Assembly (NCBI RefSeq): GCF_042427745.1
Contig: NZ_JBHMFA010000006.1
Source: Algibacter miyuki
GTDB lineage: Bacteria > Bacteroidota > Bacteroidia > Flavobacteriales > Flavobacteriaceae
Length of the DNA: 64,000 bases
Direction: 5' to 3' (one strand)
Part shown: positions 42,790 to 51,560 of the stretch, piece by piece
Layout: each line of letters opens with the position of its first letter
How positions within the stretch are numbered: the first letter of the stretch is position 1
Translations under genes and position numbers: made by a program
Notes under the pieces: generated by a model
What the model saw: only the letters and a program-made list of their open reading frames with translations
What the model was told of the DNA's origin: nothing
Databases searched by the model: none

Positions 42790-43977
42790 ATGAAAGTTTT
42801 AGCAATAGATGACCAACAATTAGTATTACTACCTTTACAAAAAAGATTAACCGAGCTGGGATATGATGTAAAAATTGAAACTGATGCTACTAAAGGTCTT
42901 GAAACTTACGAATCCTTTCAGCCAGATTTAGTTATTGTTGATATTAATATGCCTGGAGTTTCTGGATTAGAAGTTGTAAAGCACATTAGAATTACAAAAA
43001 ACGCTCAAACCCCTATTATGGTTTTATCTGGAGATACAAAAGACGAAACCATTACGGAGGGTTTCGATTTAGGTATTAACGATTACATGAAAAAACCTTT
43101 AAGCTTGAACGAAATTAGTGCGCGTACAAAGCGATTAATTGGAGCTCCCACAGTACAAAATAAAGTATCTAAAAGTAATGTCATGATTCAAGAACGTTGT
43201 GTTGGTGTTGTTATCCCCTGTTATAATGAAGAAGAGCGTTTATTAAGTGAAGATTTTATTACTTATATAGATAAAAACTCAGGATACCATTTATGTTTTG
43301 TAAATGATGGAAGTAAGGATAATACCTTAGAAGTTTTAAAACAATTACAAAAAGGAAGAGAAGATTTTATTACCGTTTATGACTGTGATAAAAACGGAGG
43401 AAAAGCAGAAGCGGTACGCTTAGGTATGCTGCACATGGCTAAAAAAGAAGATTTAGATTACATAGGCTTTTTAGATGCCGATTTATCGACAGACTTAGCT
43501 GATTTTGATGATTTAGTGAAGACTATTGAAACCTCAGACTTTAAAATTGTTAGTGGATCACGCATCTCAAGAATGGGCGCTAATATCACTAAGGAATCTG
43601 CAAGAAAAATAATTAGCTTAACCATTAACTTCATAATCAGAAAGATTTTAAAAATGGACTTTAAAGACACACAATGCGGTGCTAAAATTTTCCATAAAGA
43701 TGTTATTGAAATCGCTTTTGGGAAAAAGTTTGTAACACAATGGATTTTTGATGTAGAGATCTTTAAAAGAATGAGTATACATTTTGGATTAAAGAAAGCT
43801 AAAGCCATGCTTTGCGAACAACCATTAAAAAGATGGATTCATGCCGATGGTTCTAAATTATCAATGAAAGACTCTGTGAAAATAATATTTCAATTAGCCG
43901 AAATCTCTTGGGTTTACAGAGGAAAATCTAATAATAAGCAACAAAAAAACAATACTAGTTTAGTTTTGAATTCGTAA
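42790..43977 (+). CDS. CheY receiver fused to family 2 glycosyltransferase
   Basis: A 395-residue cytoplasmic fusion. Residues 1-118 are a complete receiver (D7/D8, phosphoacceptor D51 in LVIVDINMPG, S80 in MVLSGD, K in MKKPLS). After a short linker (about 119-135) comes a GT2 domain of the dolichyl-phosphate-mannose-synthase type: VVIPCYNEEERL, FVNDGSKDNT, GGKAEAVRLGM, FLDADLSTD (DxD region), SGSR and TQCGAKIF. No membrane segments follow. The glycosyltransferase may charge a lipid carrier with sugar under phosphorylation control. It is at the edge of the exopolysaccharide locus and has its own LytTR-type repeats. The domains are clear; the control mechanism is inferred. Confidence 0.9.
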   Translation: MKVLAIDDQQLVLLPLQKRLTELGYDVKIETDATKGLETYESFQPDLVIVDINMPGVSGLEVVKHIRITKNAQTPIMVLSGDTKDETITEGFDLGINDYMKKPLSLNEISARTKRLIGAPTVQNKVSKSNVMIQERCVGVVIPCYNEEERLLSEDFITYIDKNSGYHLCFVNDGSKDNTLEVLKQLQKGREDFITVYDCDKNGGKAEAVRLGMLHMAKKEDLDYIGFLDADLSTDLADFDDLVKTIETSDFKIVSGSRISRMGANITKESARKIISLTINFIIRKILKMDFKDTQCGAKIFHKDVIEIAFGKKFVTQWIFDVEIFKRMSIHFGLKKAKAMLCEQPLKRWIHADGSKLSMKDSVKIIFQLAEISWVYRGKSNNKQQKNNTSLVLNS

Positions 43978-44218
43978 GAAACCTATAAAAAAACACAATC
44001 TCCCATAAAATACAGTAACGATATTCTTTTCTAAATTAATACGAGTAAACAGATCTTCAAAAATCGGATTAAAATAGATACCGTAATATTAATTTATAAT
44101 TTCTTATTTGACATTATAAAAAATAGAATTCATCCCAAAATCTGCATTAGCGTCAATAATTAATGTTTTTGAATTAAGGCTTATATTAAAATTATAGCAC
44201 CTTTGAAAAAAACAAATT

Positions 44219-44848
44219 ATGGAAAATATACTTGTAGCTGGTGCCAATGGTACTACCGGAAAGAAAATAGTAAACCTTTTAAACGCTTCACAATATTTTA
44301 CGCCCATTGCCATGGTGCGTAAACCTGAGCAAATTGAGCAATTTAAAAAAGATGGTATAGAAACTGTTTTAGGCGATTTAGAACGTGATATAACACACAC
44401 TTTAACCGCTGTAGACAAAGTGATATTCGCAGCAGGTTCTGGAGGAAAAAAAGTGATAGAAGTAGATCAAGAAGGTGCTAAAAAACTAGTTGATGCTTCG
44501 AAAAAAGCATCCATTAAAAAATTTGTTATGTTAAGTTCTATGGGGGCAGAAAACCCTGAACAGGCCGATGATTTAAAAGATTACTTAAAGGCAAAACATA
44601 ATGCCGATGAGCATTTAAAAAACAGTAACCTGACCTACACTATTGTTAGACCAGGTATCCTAACAAACCAAAAACCAACAGGCCATATTATCCTAAAAAA
44701 GAGTTTAGACCAACGTGGTTCTATCAGTAGAGACGATGTTGCTCAAACTTTAGTGCGCTCCCTACACGATGATGCCGCTATTAATCAAACTTTCGAAATT
44801 ATTGAAGGTGATATGCTTATAGGAAAAGCGCTAGATACCCTTTCATAA
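44219..44848 (+). CDS. NAD(P)-binding SDR-like oxidoreductase
   Basis: A 209-residue atypical short-chain dehydrogenase. The Rossmann loop GANGTTGKKIV is at residues 8-18, with VMLSSMGAENPE near residue 105, YLKAKHNADEHLKNSNLTYTIVRPGIL around 122-150 and RDDVAQTLV near 170, typical of the YwnB/BVR-B-like NAD(P)H-binding family. It is predicted to be cytoplasmic. It opens a run of plus-strand stress-type genes but is separated by 135 bp from the next. Substrate unknown. Confidence 0.85.
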   Translation: MENILVAGANGTTGKKIVNLLNASQYFTPIAMVRKPEQIEQFKKDGIETVLGDLERDITHTLTAVDKVIFAAGSGGKKVIEVDQEGAKKLVDASKKASIKKFVMLSSMGAENPEQADDLKDYLKAKHNADEHLKNSNLTYTIVRPGILTNQKPTGHIILKKSLDQRGSISRDDVAQTLVRSLHDDAAINQTFEIIEGDMLIGKALDTLS

Positions 44849-44983
44849 TATCACGTTTTACAGCATAATACCTGTAGGTTCGTTTTACTTTTAAGACTTG
44901 CCTACAATTTTTTTAGATGAAATAAAACTGGTACACCATTCTTTTTTCACTCCTAAAATAAATGTAATAAACGTACGCTATAA

Positions 44984-45889
44984 ATGGAAACATTACACCC
45001 CACACATAAATTTAAAATTAAAGAATTACCTTCTTTAATTAAAGAAACCTACCAATCATGGATGGCCGACGATCCGTTTAGGCTAAGCGCTATTGTGGCC
45101 TATTATACCGTATTGGCTCTCCCCGCTTTGTTGGTTATTATTATTAATGTTGTGGGATCTATTTGGGGTATTGATATTATTCAAGGGCAACTCACAAATG
45201 AAATCACTGCCGCCTTAGGAAAAGATGCCGCCGTAGCCATAGAAAGTATTATTAGCGAAACACAACATTCTGAAAAAAACTTAGCCTCTACCATCATCGG
45301 TATTGGCACCTTACTGTTTGGAGCTACTGGAGTTTTCTACCAATTAAAAATATCCTTAAACGAAATATGGAAAATTAAACCCAATCCGAAAGCCAAAGTT
45401 TGGAAAATTGTGACCGATCGTGCCTTAAGTTTTGCTTTTATTTTGGTTATCGGCTTTTTATTATTAGTTAGTTTTATAGTAACAGCAGCCATTAGCGCCT
45501 TAAACACATATATACGAGACGCCTTACCAGATGTTTTATTATACCTTGCCTATATCTTAGATTTTGTACTATCTGTTAGTCTAATCTCAGTACTTTTCGC
45601 CTTAATGTTTAAGTATTTACCCGATGCTAAAATAAAATGGAGCACCGTATGGATTGGTGCCATATTAACCGCCATTCTTTTCGTAATTGGAAAATTACTA
45701 CTAGGTATTTATTTTGGACAAGCTGATCCAGGATCTACTTATGGAGCTGCTGGCAGTATCGTATTAATTCTACTCTGGGTATCTTACTCTTCACTCATTT
45801 TATTTTTTGGTGCCGAATTCACTTATGTCTATGCCAAACGCTATGGCAGCGGTATCGAAGCCAAAAATACGGGAGTGATTAAAGATTAA
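44984..45889 (+). CDS. YihY/virulence factor BrkB family membrane protein
   Basis: A 301-residue inner-membrane protein with about six transmembrane helices. Recognisable family segments are DDPFRLSAIVAYYTVLALPALLVIIIN near the start, GIGTLLFGATGVFYQLKISLNEIWKIKP in the middle, and GSTYGAAGSIVLILLWVSYSSLILFFGAEFTYVYAKRYG at the C-terminus. Formerly called ribonuclease BN by mistake; the true function is unsettled (possibly a transporter). In flavobacteria it commonly sits with other stress-envelope genes, as here. Confidence 0.92.
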   Translation: METLHPTHKFKIKELPSLIKETYQSWMADDPFRLSAIVAYYTVLALPALLVIIINVVGSIWGIDIIQGQLTNEITAALGKDAAVAIESIISETQHSEKNLASTIIGIGTLLFGATGVFYQLKISLNEIWKIKPNPKAKVWKIVTDRALSFAFILVIGFLLLVSFIVTAAISALNTYIRDALPDVLLYLAYILDFVLSVSLISVLFALMFKYLPDAKIKWSTVWIGAILTAILFVIGKLLLGIYFGQADPGSTYGAAGSIVLILLWVSYSSLILFFGAEFTYVYAKRYGSGIEAKNTGVIKD

Positions 45890-45996
45890 TTCCCACATTT
45901 TTCCGCGTTAATCTTTTAATCGATACCATTAATCTATGTCTTAATGAATTATCAATTTTGAACACATGGTAGCACTCCAATGGGCACCTCTAACTT

Positions 45997-47037
45997 ATGA
46001 AACATATTAGTCCAAACATTATTCGTCAACTTTTTGTTCTGCTTCTCATACTCTTAATGGGAGCCCTGATATTTCAAGAAACACTTCCTTATTTAAGCGG
46101 TGTTCTTGGAGCAATTACCATTTATGTTATTTTACGTAAACCCATGAAAAAACTAGTCGAAAAAGGCTGGTACCCAAATCTTGCAGCATTGTTTTTAATG
46201 TTCCTTTCATTTTTATGTATCATGATTCCTTTAGTAGGTTTAGGTCTTATGATGGGGAGTAAAATTCAATATGCGGTAGATAATTCGCAAAAAGTAATTA
46301 ATGCCATAAAAGATCAAATAGCCAAAGTAGAATCGTATTTTAATATCAATACGACTTCGGAAATTGATACAGGTGCCATCACCTCTTGGTTATCCGATGA
46401 ACTTCAGAATTTTGCAGGCGGCACGTTCAACATGGTAATCTCCGTTACATTGATGTACTTTCTACTATTTTTTATGCTTACCAACAGAAAAAAGCTTAAA
46501 GATGCCTTATTTGCATACATCCCAATTAAAGATGAAAACCTTAAAACTATAAGTAAAGAAACTAGTGCTAATGTAAAAGCGAATGCCCTTGGAATCCCTT
46601 TAGTAGCCATAGGTCAAGGACTTGTAGGCTTAATTGGTTTTTTAATTTTTGGGGTTTCCGATCCCTTTTTCTGGGCAGCCATTGTTACCGTAGGTTCCAT
46701 GATTCCTTTTGTAGGAAGTGCCTTAGGAACACTCCCCGTGTTTTTATTAGCGCTTTCCAATGGCGATAGTTTTCAGGCATGGGGCATCTTAATTTATGGC
46801 GTTGTAGCCATTGGAGCAACCGATAATGTGTTTAGATTATATATTTTAAAACGTTTAGACGATGTGCATCCTTTAATAACCTTATTAGGTGTTTTAGTTG
46901 GTGTACCGTTGTTTGGTTTTATCGGACTTATTTTTGGACCATTATTAGTCAGTCTCTTTCTAATCGTTATTCGCATTTATAAAAATCAATACGGCGAAGC
47001 TCAAGAAAAAACATCAAATCACACTTCAATTGAGTAA
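45997..47037 (+). CDS. AI-2E family transporter
   Basis: A 346-residue inner-membrane protein of the AI-2 exporter (TqsA/YdiK) family. There are paired N-terminal hydrophobic segments (about 10-45), a helical soluble region (about 80-130), then six or more membrane segments with the family motifs NALGIPLVAIGQGLVGLIGFLIFGV, SMIPFVGSALGTLPV and HPLITLLGVLVGVPLFGFIGLIFGPLL. Members export small solutes, Na+ or signals by proton coupling; here the substrate is unknown. It follows the YihY gene by 107 bp. Confidence 0.92.
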   Translation: MKHISPNIIRQLFVLLLILLMGALIFQETLPYLSGVLGAITIYVILRKPMKKLVEKGWYPNLAALFLMFLSFLCIMIPLVGLGLMMGSKIQYAVDNSQKVINAIKDQIAKVESYFNINTTSEIDTGAITSWLSDELQNFAGGTFNMVISVTLMYFLLFFMLTNRKKLKDALFAYIPIKDENLKTISKETSANVKANALGIPLVAIGQGLVGLIGFLIFGVSDPFFWAAIVTVGSMIPFVGSALGTLPVFLLALSNGDSFQAWGILIYGVVAIGATDNVFRLYILKRLDDVHPLITLLGVLVGVPLFGFIGLIFGPLLVSLFLIVIRIYKNQYGEAQEKTSNHTSIE

Positions 47038-47192
47038 AACAAATTCATTTACTTAAGAAACCTATAAGCTATTATGGATAGCGTCAAAAAGGAAAGTGAA
47101 GCAGTTAACCCCAACTATAAACAATTCGTAATATTGAAGTAGAAAGAAAAGTAACCCATTCTGATTTATTTCAGAATAAAAAAACTACAATT

Positions 47193-47834
47193 ATGAAAAT
47201 AGGAATAATAGGAAGCGGAAATATTGGAGGAAATTTAGGAAAACATTGGGCACTAGCTGGCCATAATGTTCTTTTCGGATCGAGACACCCTGAAACATTA
47301 GGAAGCCTTGTAAAAGCAGCAGGAAGCAATACAAAAGCCTTAAACGTGGCCGAAGTTTTTGAAGCTAACGCAGACGTATATGTACTCGCTATGCCATTTA
47401 AAGCCATTGATGAAATTGCTGAACTATACGCCGGCGAATATGGCGATAGCATTATTTTAGATGCCACAAACCCATACCCAGAACGCGATGGTGAAATGGC
47501 ACAACATGTGCGCGATGCTAATTATAATGCTTCGGAATATACAGCCATGAAATTCGCTACTGCAAAAACAGCTAAAGCTTTTAATACTATACAAGCAGAG
47601 CATTTAAAAAATCGTGCCTTTAGATTGGAAGATAAATTATCGGTTCCCTTTGCGGCGCAAGATCAAAAAAGTAAAGCCGTTGTAGAAACGTTAATAGCCG
47701 ATATTGGTTTTGACCCCGTGTATGTTGGAGATTTAAGCGAAACCAAAATCATGGATCCCGATCAAGAAATCTACGGTATGTCGGTTTCTAAACCCGAACT
47801 TTTAGAAGCAATACATTCTCAAAAATCATTTTAA
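47193..47834 (+). CDS. NADPH-dependent F420-reductase-like NAD(P)-binding protein
   Basis: A 213-residue cytoplasmic protein with an N-terminal dinucleotide-binding motif GIIGSGNIGGNLGKH (residues 4-18), SRHPE after the second strand (suggesting NADP specificity) and later VLAMPF, DATNPYPER and KAFNTI, as in the coenzyme-F420-dependent NADP oxidoreductase family. Bacteroidota do not make F420, so the substrate is something else. A long inverted repeat follows 5 bp after the stop. Confidence 0.85.
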   Translation: MKIGIIGSGNIGGNLGKHWALAGHNVLFGSRHPETLGSLVKAAGSNTKALNVAEVFEANADVYVLAMPFKAIDEIAELYAGEYGDSIILDATNPYPERDGEMAQHVRDANYNASEYTAMKFATAKTAKAFNTIQAEHLKNRAFRLEDKLSVPFAAQDQKSKAVVETLIADIGFDPVYVGDLSETKIMDPDQEIYGMSVSKPELLEAIHSQKSF

Positions 47835-47838
47835 CCCC

Positions 47839-47869
47839 TTAATTTCTTTACATATTTAAAAGAAATTAA
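47839..47869. repeat. 11-bp inverted repeat upstream of the hibernation factor gene
   Basis: TTAATTTCTTT (47839-47849) and AAAGAAATTAA (47859-47869) form a perfect hairpin with a 9-nt loop, 16 bp before the next ATG. There is no T-run after it on the plus strand, so it is not an obvious terminator there. It could be an mRNA structure near the start of the ribosome-hibernation gene or a protein-binding site. Confidence 0.5.
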
Positions 47870-47884
47870 CTAAAACATAAACAT

Positions 47885-48184
47885 ATGCAAATTATATATG
47901 AATATCACGATGTGTCCGCAAGCAGTAGCTTAGAGGCCATAGCCAAAGACAAACTAGAAAGCTTACAGAAAAAATTCAATTTCGTCCACCGGGCAGATGT
48001 CTTTTTTAAAGTACAAAACCGAACAGATGATAAAGAACAAATTTGTGACATACGTTTAAGTTTACCTGGCCCAAGGATATTTGCATCTACAAATGCAGAA
48101 ACATTTGAAGCCGCTATTGCTGAAACTATAAAAGATTTAGAAATTCAGCTAAACAAGACAAAAGATAAAATGGGAGCGAGATAA
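47885..48184 (+). CDS. Ribosome hibernation factor, HPF/RaiA (short form)
   Basis: A 99-residue protein of the sigma-54 modulation/S30EA family: NIF-like beta-alpha-beta fold with YHDVSASSSLEAIAKDKLESLQKKFNFVHRADVFF and RLSLPGPRIFASTNAETFEAAIAETIKDLEIQLNKTKDK. It lacks a C-terminal dimerisation domain, so it is the short HPF or RaiA-like type, which binds the 30S decoding site and inactivates ribosomes in stationary phase or stress. Its location within a stress-type gene cluster fits. Confidence 0.9.
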   Translation: MQIIYEYHDVSASSSLEAIAKDKLESLQKKFNFVHRADVFFKVQNRTDDKEQICDIRLSLPGPRIFASTNAETFEAAIAETIKDLEIQLNKTKDKMGAR

Positions 48185-48220
48185 ACGCTTTATCAAATAT
48201 AACTATAGGTGGTTAGAAAT

Positions 48221-48260
48221 GGTCTTGACAAACTTTTGGATGTTGAGACCTATTTCTTTT
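48221..48260 (+). terminator. Putative hairpin terminator after the hibernation factor gene
   Basis: A 10-bp stem with two G-T wobbles, GGTCTTGACA (48221-48230) and TGTTGAGACC (48241-48250), a 10-nt loop, then a T-rich tract TATTTCTTTT. It lies 36 bp after the stop. Confidence 0.55.
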
Positions 48261-48302
48261 ACAGCCGTCCCATTTTCACATTAACCCTTAAAACATAACA
48301 TA

Positions 48303-48611
48303 ATGAAAACTTCAGAAAATATAAAAAACACAGATTCAACCTATAATTCTAACATTACAGAAGATGACATTAGTGCCTTACGAAAAAAAGGGCTGAGAGC
48401 AGACTCTGAAGATGATAGATTATTATTAGACCGCGAAGAATCGGTAGATTTTGAAGGCAAAGATTTAGACATACCAAAAAGCCTAGAACCCTATTTAAAA
48501 AGCAAAAAACAACTTACTGATGAAGAAAACACTTTATTTGGTCAAGGTGGTGAAACTAAAGAGAATTTAGAAGCTCCAGAGCGCGCTAATGAAAGTAGAA
48601 CCGAGAAGTAG
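48303..48611 (+). CDS. Small acidic hypothetical protein
   Basis: A 102-residue hydrophilic protein rich in Asp, Glu, Lys and Ser, with no signal peptide, membrane segment or recognised domain. Notable segments are EDDISALRKKGLRADSEDDRLLLDREESVDFEGKD, DIPKSLEPYL and DEENTLFGQGGE. Composition suggests a disordered or partly helical protein. It sits between the hibernation factor and an aldehyde dehydrogenase in the stress cluster, 45 bp before the latter, so it may be a stress-induced protein. I do not recognise a family. Confidence 0.65.
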   Translation: MKTSENIKNTDSTYNSNITEDDISALRKKGLRADSEDDRLLLDREESVDFEGKDLDIPKSLEPYLKSKKQLTDEENTLFGQGGETKENLEAPERANESRTEK

Positions 48612-48656
48612 AAAGCGCCTGAGCCGTAAATTAAAACTTTAAAAGAAAGAAAAATT

Positions 48657-50051
48657 ATGAGTAATACAAACGATAAAACCAAATTTGAGACTATTAATCC
48701 CGCAACAGGAGAAACGATAGCAACATATAATTATATGAACAGCAAAGAGGCTGCCAACAAAGTAAAGGACGCCCACAATGCATTTTTGAAATGGAAATTA
48801 ACGTCTTTAGATGAACGAGCAAAAATTATAAAATCCATAGGTAAAACTTTAGAGAAAAATAAAGACGCTTATGCTAAACTAATGACTCAGGAAATGGGTA
48901 AACTCATTTCTCAGAGTTATGAAGAAATAGAATTATGTATTGGTATTTGCGAGTATACCGCTACAGAAGGTTTAAAACATTTAGAAGATGAACATAGACC
49001 ACTTTACGATGGCGGAAAAGGGACCATACACTACTCCCCAATAGGTGTTATTTATGGTATTCAACCATGGAATTTCCCGTTATACCAACCTATCCGTTAT
49101 TCTATAGCCAACTTAATGGCAGGAAACGGTATTTTACTTAAACACGCCAAAAACGTCACAGGATCGGCTATTAAATTGAAAGAAATATATGAAGAAGCAG
49201 GACTTCCAAAAGATCTATTTCAGGTACTCGTCATTAATCACGATGTATCGGATGAAATTATTGCCAACGATGCCGTTAGAGGTGTTACCTTAACAGGAAG
49301 TTCTGGTGCCGGAAAACACGTGGCTGTAAAATCTGCCGAAGTATTAAAGAAAACCGTTTTAGAACTTGGTAGTAATGATGCTTATGTTGTTTTAGACGAT
49401 GCTGATATAGACTTAGCTGCAGAAGTTTGCGCCAAAGCTAGAATATACAATAATGGACAAACTTGTGTTGCCGCTAAACGATTTATAGTAGTTGATAGTG
49501 CATATAATGCTTTTAAAGAAAAGTTTGTAAACCTTATGGAAAGTATGGAACTTGGTGATCCCACAAATTCGGATACTGATTTAGGGCCCATAGCTCGAAA
49601 AGATTTAAGAGAAGAATTACATGATAAAGTAACAAAAAGTGTTGAAAACGGCGCTAAAATTTTATGTGGTGGAGAGATACCAACAACAAAAGGGTACTTC
49701 TACCCTTCTACTGTTTTAGATAATGTAAAACCTGGGCAACCTGCTTATAGCGACGAGCTTTTTGGGCCTGTAGCGTCTTTAATTAAAGCAAAAGATAATG
49801 AAGATGCTATGCGCATTGCCAATGATAGTAAGTTTGGTTTAGGTGGTGGTATTTTTAGTAAAAACGAAGAGAAAGCTTTAGAGTTAGCCAAAAATCATTT
49901 TGATACAGGAATGATACACATTAATTCTTATGGCTTAGCGTACCCTAATATGCCTTTTGGAGGCGTTAAAGATTCGGGTTACGGAAGAGAACACGGTGGC
50001 TTTGGTGTACGAGAGTTTACTAATGCAAAAGCCATTACGCAACAAAAATAA
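48657..50051 (+). CDS. NAD(P)-dependent aldehyde dehydrogenase, succinate-semialdehyde type
   Basis: A 464-residue aldehyde dehydrogenase. Catalytic residues are present: C270 in NNGQTCVAAKR and the general base E236. The substrate-class segments (PWNFPLYQPIR, LTGSSGAGK, FGPVASLIKA, PFGGVKDSGYGREHG) match the short GabD/Sad family that oxidises succinate semialdehyde. The usual ELGGN motif reads ELGSN here (Gly to Ser at 239). It ends the plus-strand run and converges on a second paralogue. Substrate specificity is a family guess. Confidence 0.9.
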   Translation: MSNTNDKTKFETINPATGETIATYNYMNSKEAANKVKDAHNAFLKWKLTSLDERAKIIKSIGKTLEKNKDAYAKLMTQEMGKLISQSYEEIELCIGICEYTATEGLKHLEDEHRPLYDGGKGTIHYSPIGVIYGIQPWNFPLYQPIRYSIANLMAGNGILLKHAKNVTGSAIKLKEIYEEAGLPKDLFQVLVINHDVSDEIIANDAVRGVTLTGSSGAGKHVAVKSAEVLKKTVLELGSNDAYVVLDDADIDLAAEVCAKARIYNNGQTCVAAKRFIVVDSAYNAFKEKFVNLMESMELGDPTNSDTDLGPIARKDLREELHDKVTKSVENGAKILCGGEIPTTKGYFYPSTVLDNVKPGQPAYSDELFGPVASLIKAKDNEDAMRIANDSKFGLGGGIFSKNEEKALELAKNHFDTGMIHINSYGLAYPNMPFGGVKDSGYGREHGGFGVREFTNAKAITQQK

Positions 50052-50093
50052 TAGACTTTATTTGAAGATTCTTTCAAATTATATTAAATAACA

Positions 50094-50133
50094 AAAATCT
50101 CATCTTGAATGACTTTCAGGATGAGATTTTTTT
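50094..50133 (+). terminator. Intrinsic terminator after the first aldehyde dehydrogenase
   Basis: Long stem AAAATCTCATCTTGA paired with TCAGGATGAGATTTT (one G-T wobble), short loop, T-run of seven. It lies 43 bp after the stop. Confidence 0.85.
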
Positions 50134-50147
50134 ATACACTAAACATA

Positions 50148-50177
50148 AAAAGAGCCCTAATTACGGGGCTCTTTTTA
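50148..50177 (-). terminator. Intrinsic terminator of the convergent aldehyde dehydrogenase
   Basis: An 11-bp stem AAAAAGAGCCC / GGGCTCTTTTT with an 8-nt loop. It is 27 bp downstream of the minus-strand gene's stop and could act in both directions, giving the convergent pair two back-to-back terminators. Confidence 0.85.
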
Positions 50178-50204
50178 TATCACTTAATCTATTTGTTTCT
50201 GCTT

Positions 50205-51560
50205 CTATTTCTTGATATATACCGTTTTCTTATTCACAAATTCTAGTATGCCTTCCTGTGAAAGTTCGCGTCCATAACCAGAGGCTTTGGTTCCTCCAAA
50301 TGGCAATTGCACATCAGATTTTACCATTTCGTTTACAAAAAATGCACCATCCGGAATATCTAAAATGAGTTTCTTGGCTGCCTTAATATCTTTTGTAAAA
50401 ATCATGGTACCTAATCCGAATTTGGAGTCAGTTGCTACAGTAATAGCTTCTTCCTTATTTGCCACTCGAATAAATGCAGCTACAGGACCGAAAAGCTCTT
50501 CTTCAAAGGCTGGCATACCGGGTTTTACATCTTCTAAAATTGTGGGCTCAAAATAATTCCCTTTAATAGTATTTCCATAGGTTACCTTAGCTCCTTTTTC
50601 AACAGAAGTTTTTACTTGTTTTTCTAAAGTGTCTACTAAATCTTTTCTGGCCATAACGCCCATTTCTGTTTCCGAAGCCATCGGGTCTCCAGATTTAATT
50701 TGGTCTAATCGGTTCTTAAAAGCTTCAACAAATTCATCATAAATAGCATCTACAACAACAAATCGTTTTGCTGCAATACAACTTTGCCCAGCATTTTGCA
50801 TTCGTGCCATTACTATAGTGTCTATATGTTTTTCTAAATTGGCATCGTCCAGTATAATACAGGCGTTATTTCCTCCCAATTCCATAACCGATTTTTTCAA
50901 ATGTTTACCAGCTAAAGTTGCAATGGTTCTACCTGCTTTTTCACTTCCTGTAAGGGTTACACCTGTAACGGTTTCGTGTGCAATTATGGTTTCAATAGCA
51001 TCATGCTCTATCAATACGGTTTGAAAACAATTTTTCGGATATCCAGCATCTAAAAACAATTGTTCTATAGCTAAAGCACAACCTGTTGTATTAGATGCAT
51101 GCTTTAAAATAGCCGTATTTCCTGCGGTTAGTGTTGGTGCTGCAAAACGCATAACTTGCCAAAACGGATAATTCCAAGGCATAATAGCTAAAATAGTTCC
51201 GGAGGGATCATAACTTATAAAACTCTCTTTGGCATCGGTTACTATTAAATCATCAGCTAAAAAATAGGCTGCATTTTTGACGTAGAAATCGCACACCTGA
51301 CTGCATTTTTCAATTTCTGCTAAACTTTGGCTTATGGGTTTTCCCATTTCCTGAGTCATTAATTCTGCATATTCTTGTTTTCGTTCTATTAATAATAAGG
51401 ATACCTTATGTAATAAATCGGTACGGTTTCCTATAGATTCTGTTTTCCATTGCTTAAAAGCTTCGGCAGATTTCGAAATAATTTGTCCAATATCATCATT
51501 ATCATGTAATTTATATTCTGCTATAATCTTATTATTAAAGGGGTTTTTCGTCTTTATCAT
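50205..51560 (-). CDS. NAD(P)-dependent aldehyde dehydrogenase, succinate-semialdehyde type (paralogue)
   Basis: A 451-residue aldehyde dehydrogenase with an intact active site: C261 in NAGQSCIAAKR, E227 in ELGGN, plus MPWNYPFWQVMR, LTGSEKAGR and PFGGTKASGYGRE. It is homologous across its whole length to the convergent gene (both have LMTQEMGK, QSCIAAKR/QTCVAAKR, FGPVA) but is clearly diverged, so it is an old paralogue rather than a recent copy. It stands alone on the minus strand. It probably oxidises succinate semialdehyde or a similar short aldehyde. Confidence 0.9.
   Translation of the reverse strand: MIKTKNPFNNKIIAEYKLHDNDDIGQIISKSAEAFKQWKTESIGNRTDLLHKVSLLLIERKQEYAELMTQEMGKPISQSLAEIEKCSQVCDFYVKNAAYFLADDLIVTDAKESFISYDPSGTILAIMPWNYPFWQVMRFAAPTLTAGNTAILKHASNTTGCALAIEQLFLDAGYPKNCFQTVLIEHDAIETIIAHETVTGVTLTGSEKAGRTIATLAGKHLKKSVMELGGNNACIILDDANLEKHIDTIVMARMQNAGQSCIAAKRFVVVDAIYDEFVEAFKNRLDQIKSGDPMASETEMGVMARKDLVDTLEKQVKTSVEKGAKVTYGNTIKGNYFEPTILEDVKPGMPAFEEELFGPVAAFIRVANKEEAITVATDSKFGLGTMIFTKDIKAAKKLILDIPDGAFFVNEMVKSDVQLPFGGTKASGYGRELSQEGILEFVNKKTVYIKK

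Noticed and set aside
44168..44205. TTTG-N26-CACCTTTG as promoter, with a similar arrangement upstream of the YtxH gene (51680-51717)
   Set aside because: The spacing is longer than the usual 19-21 bp of Bacteroidota promoters; two cases are not enough to claim a new promoter class.
45921..45945. Motif-like sequence ACCATTAATCTATGTCTTAA upstream of the AI-2E transporter gene
   Set aside because: It resembles the LytTR-type box but has no TAnnTTTG element 61-62 bp downstream and no clear partner at 21 bp.
47074..47142. Possible 22-codon ORF starting MDSVKKESEAVNPN
   Set aside because: Too short, no family pattern and no supporting context.
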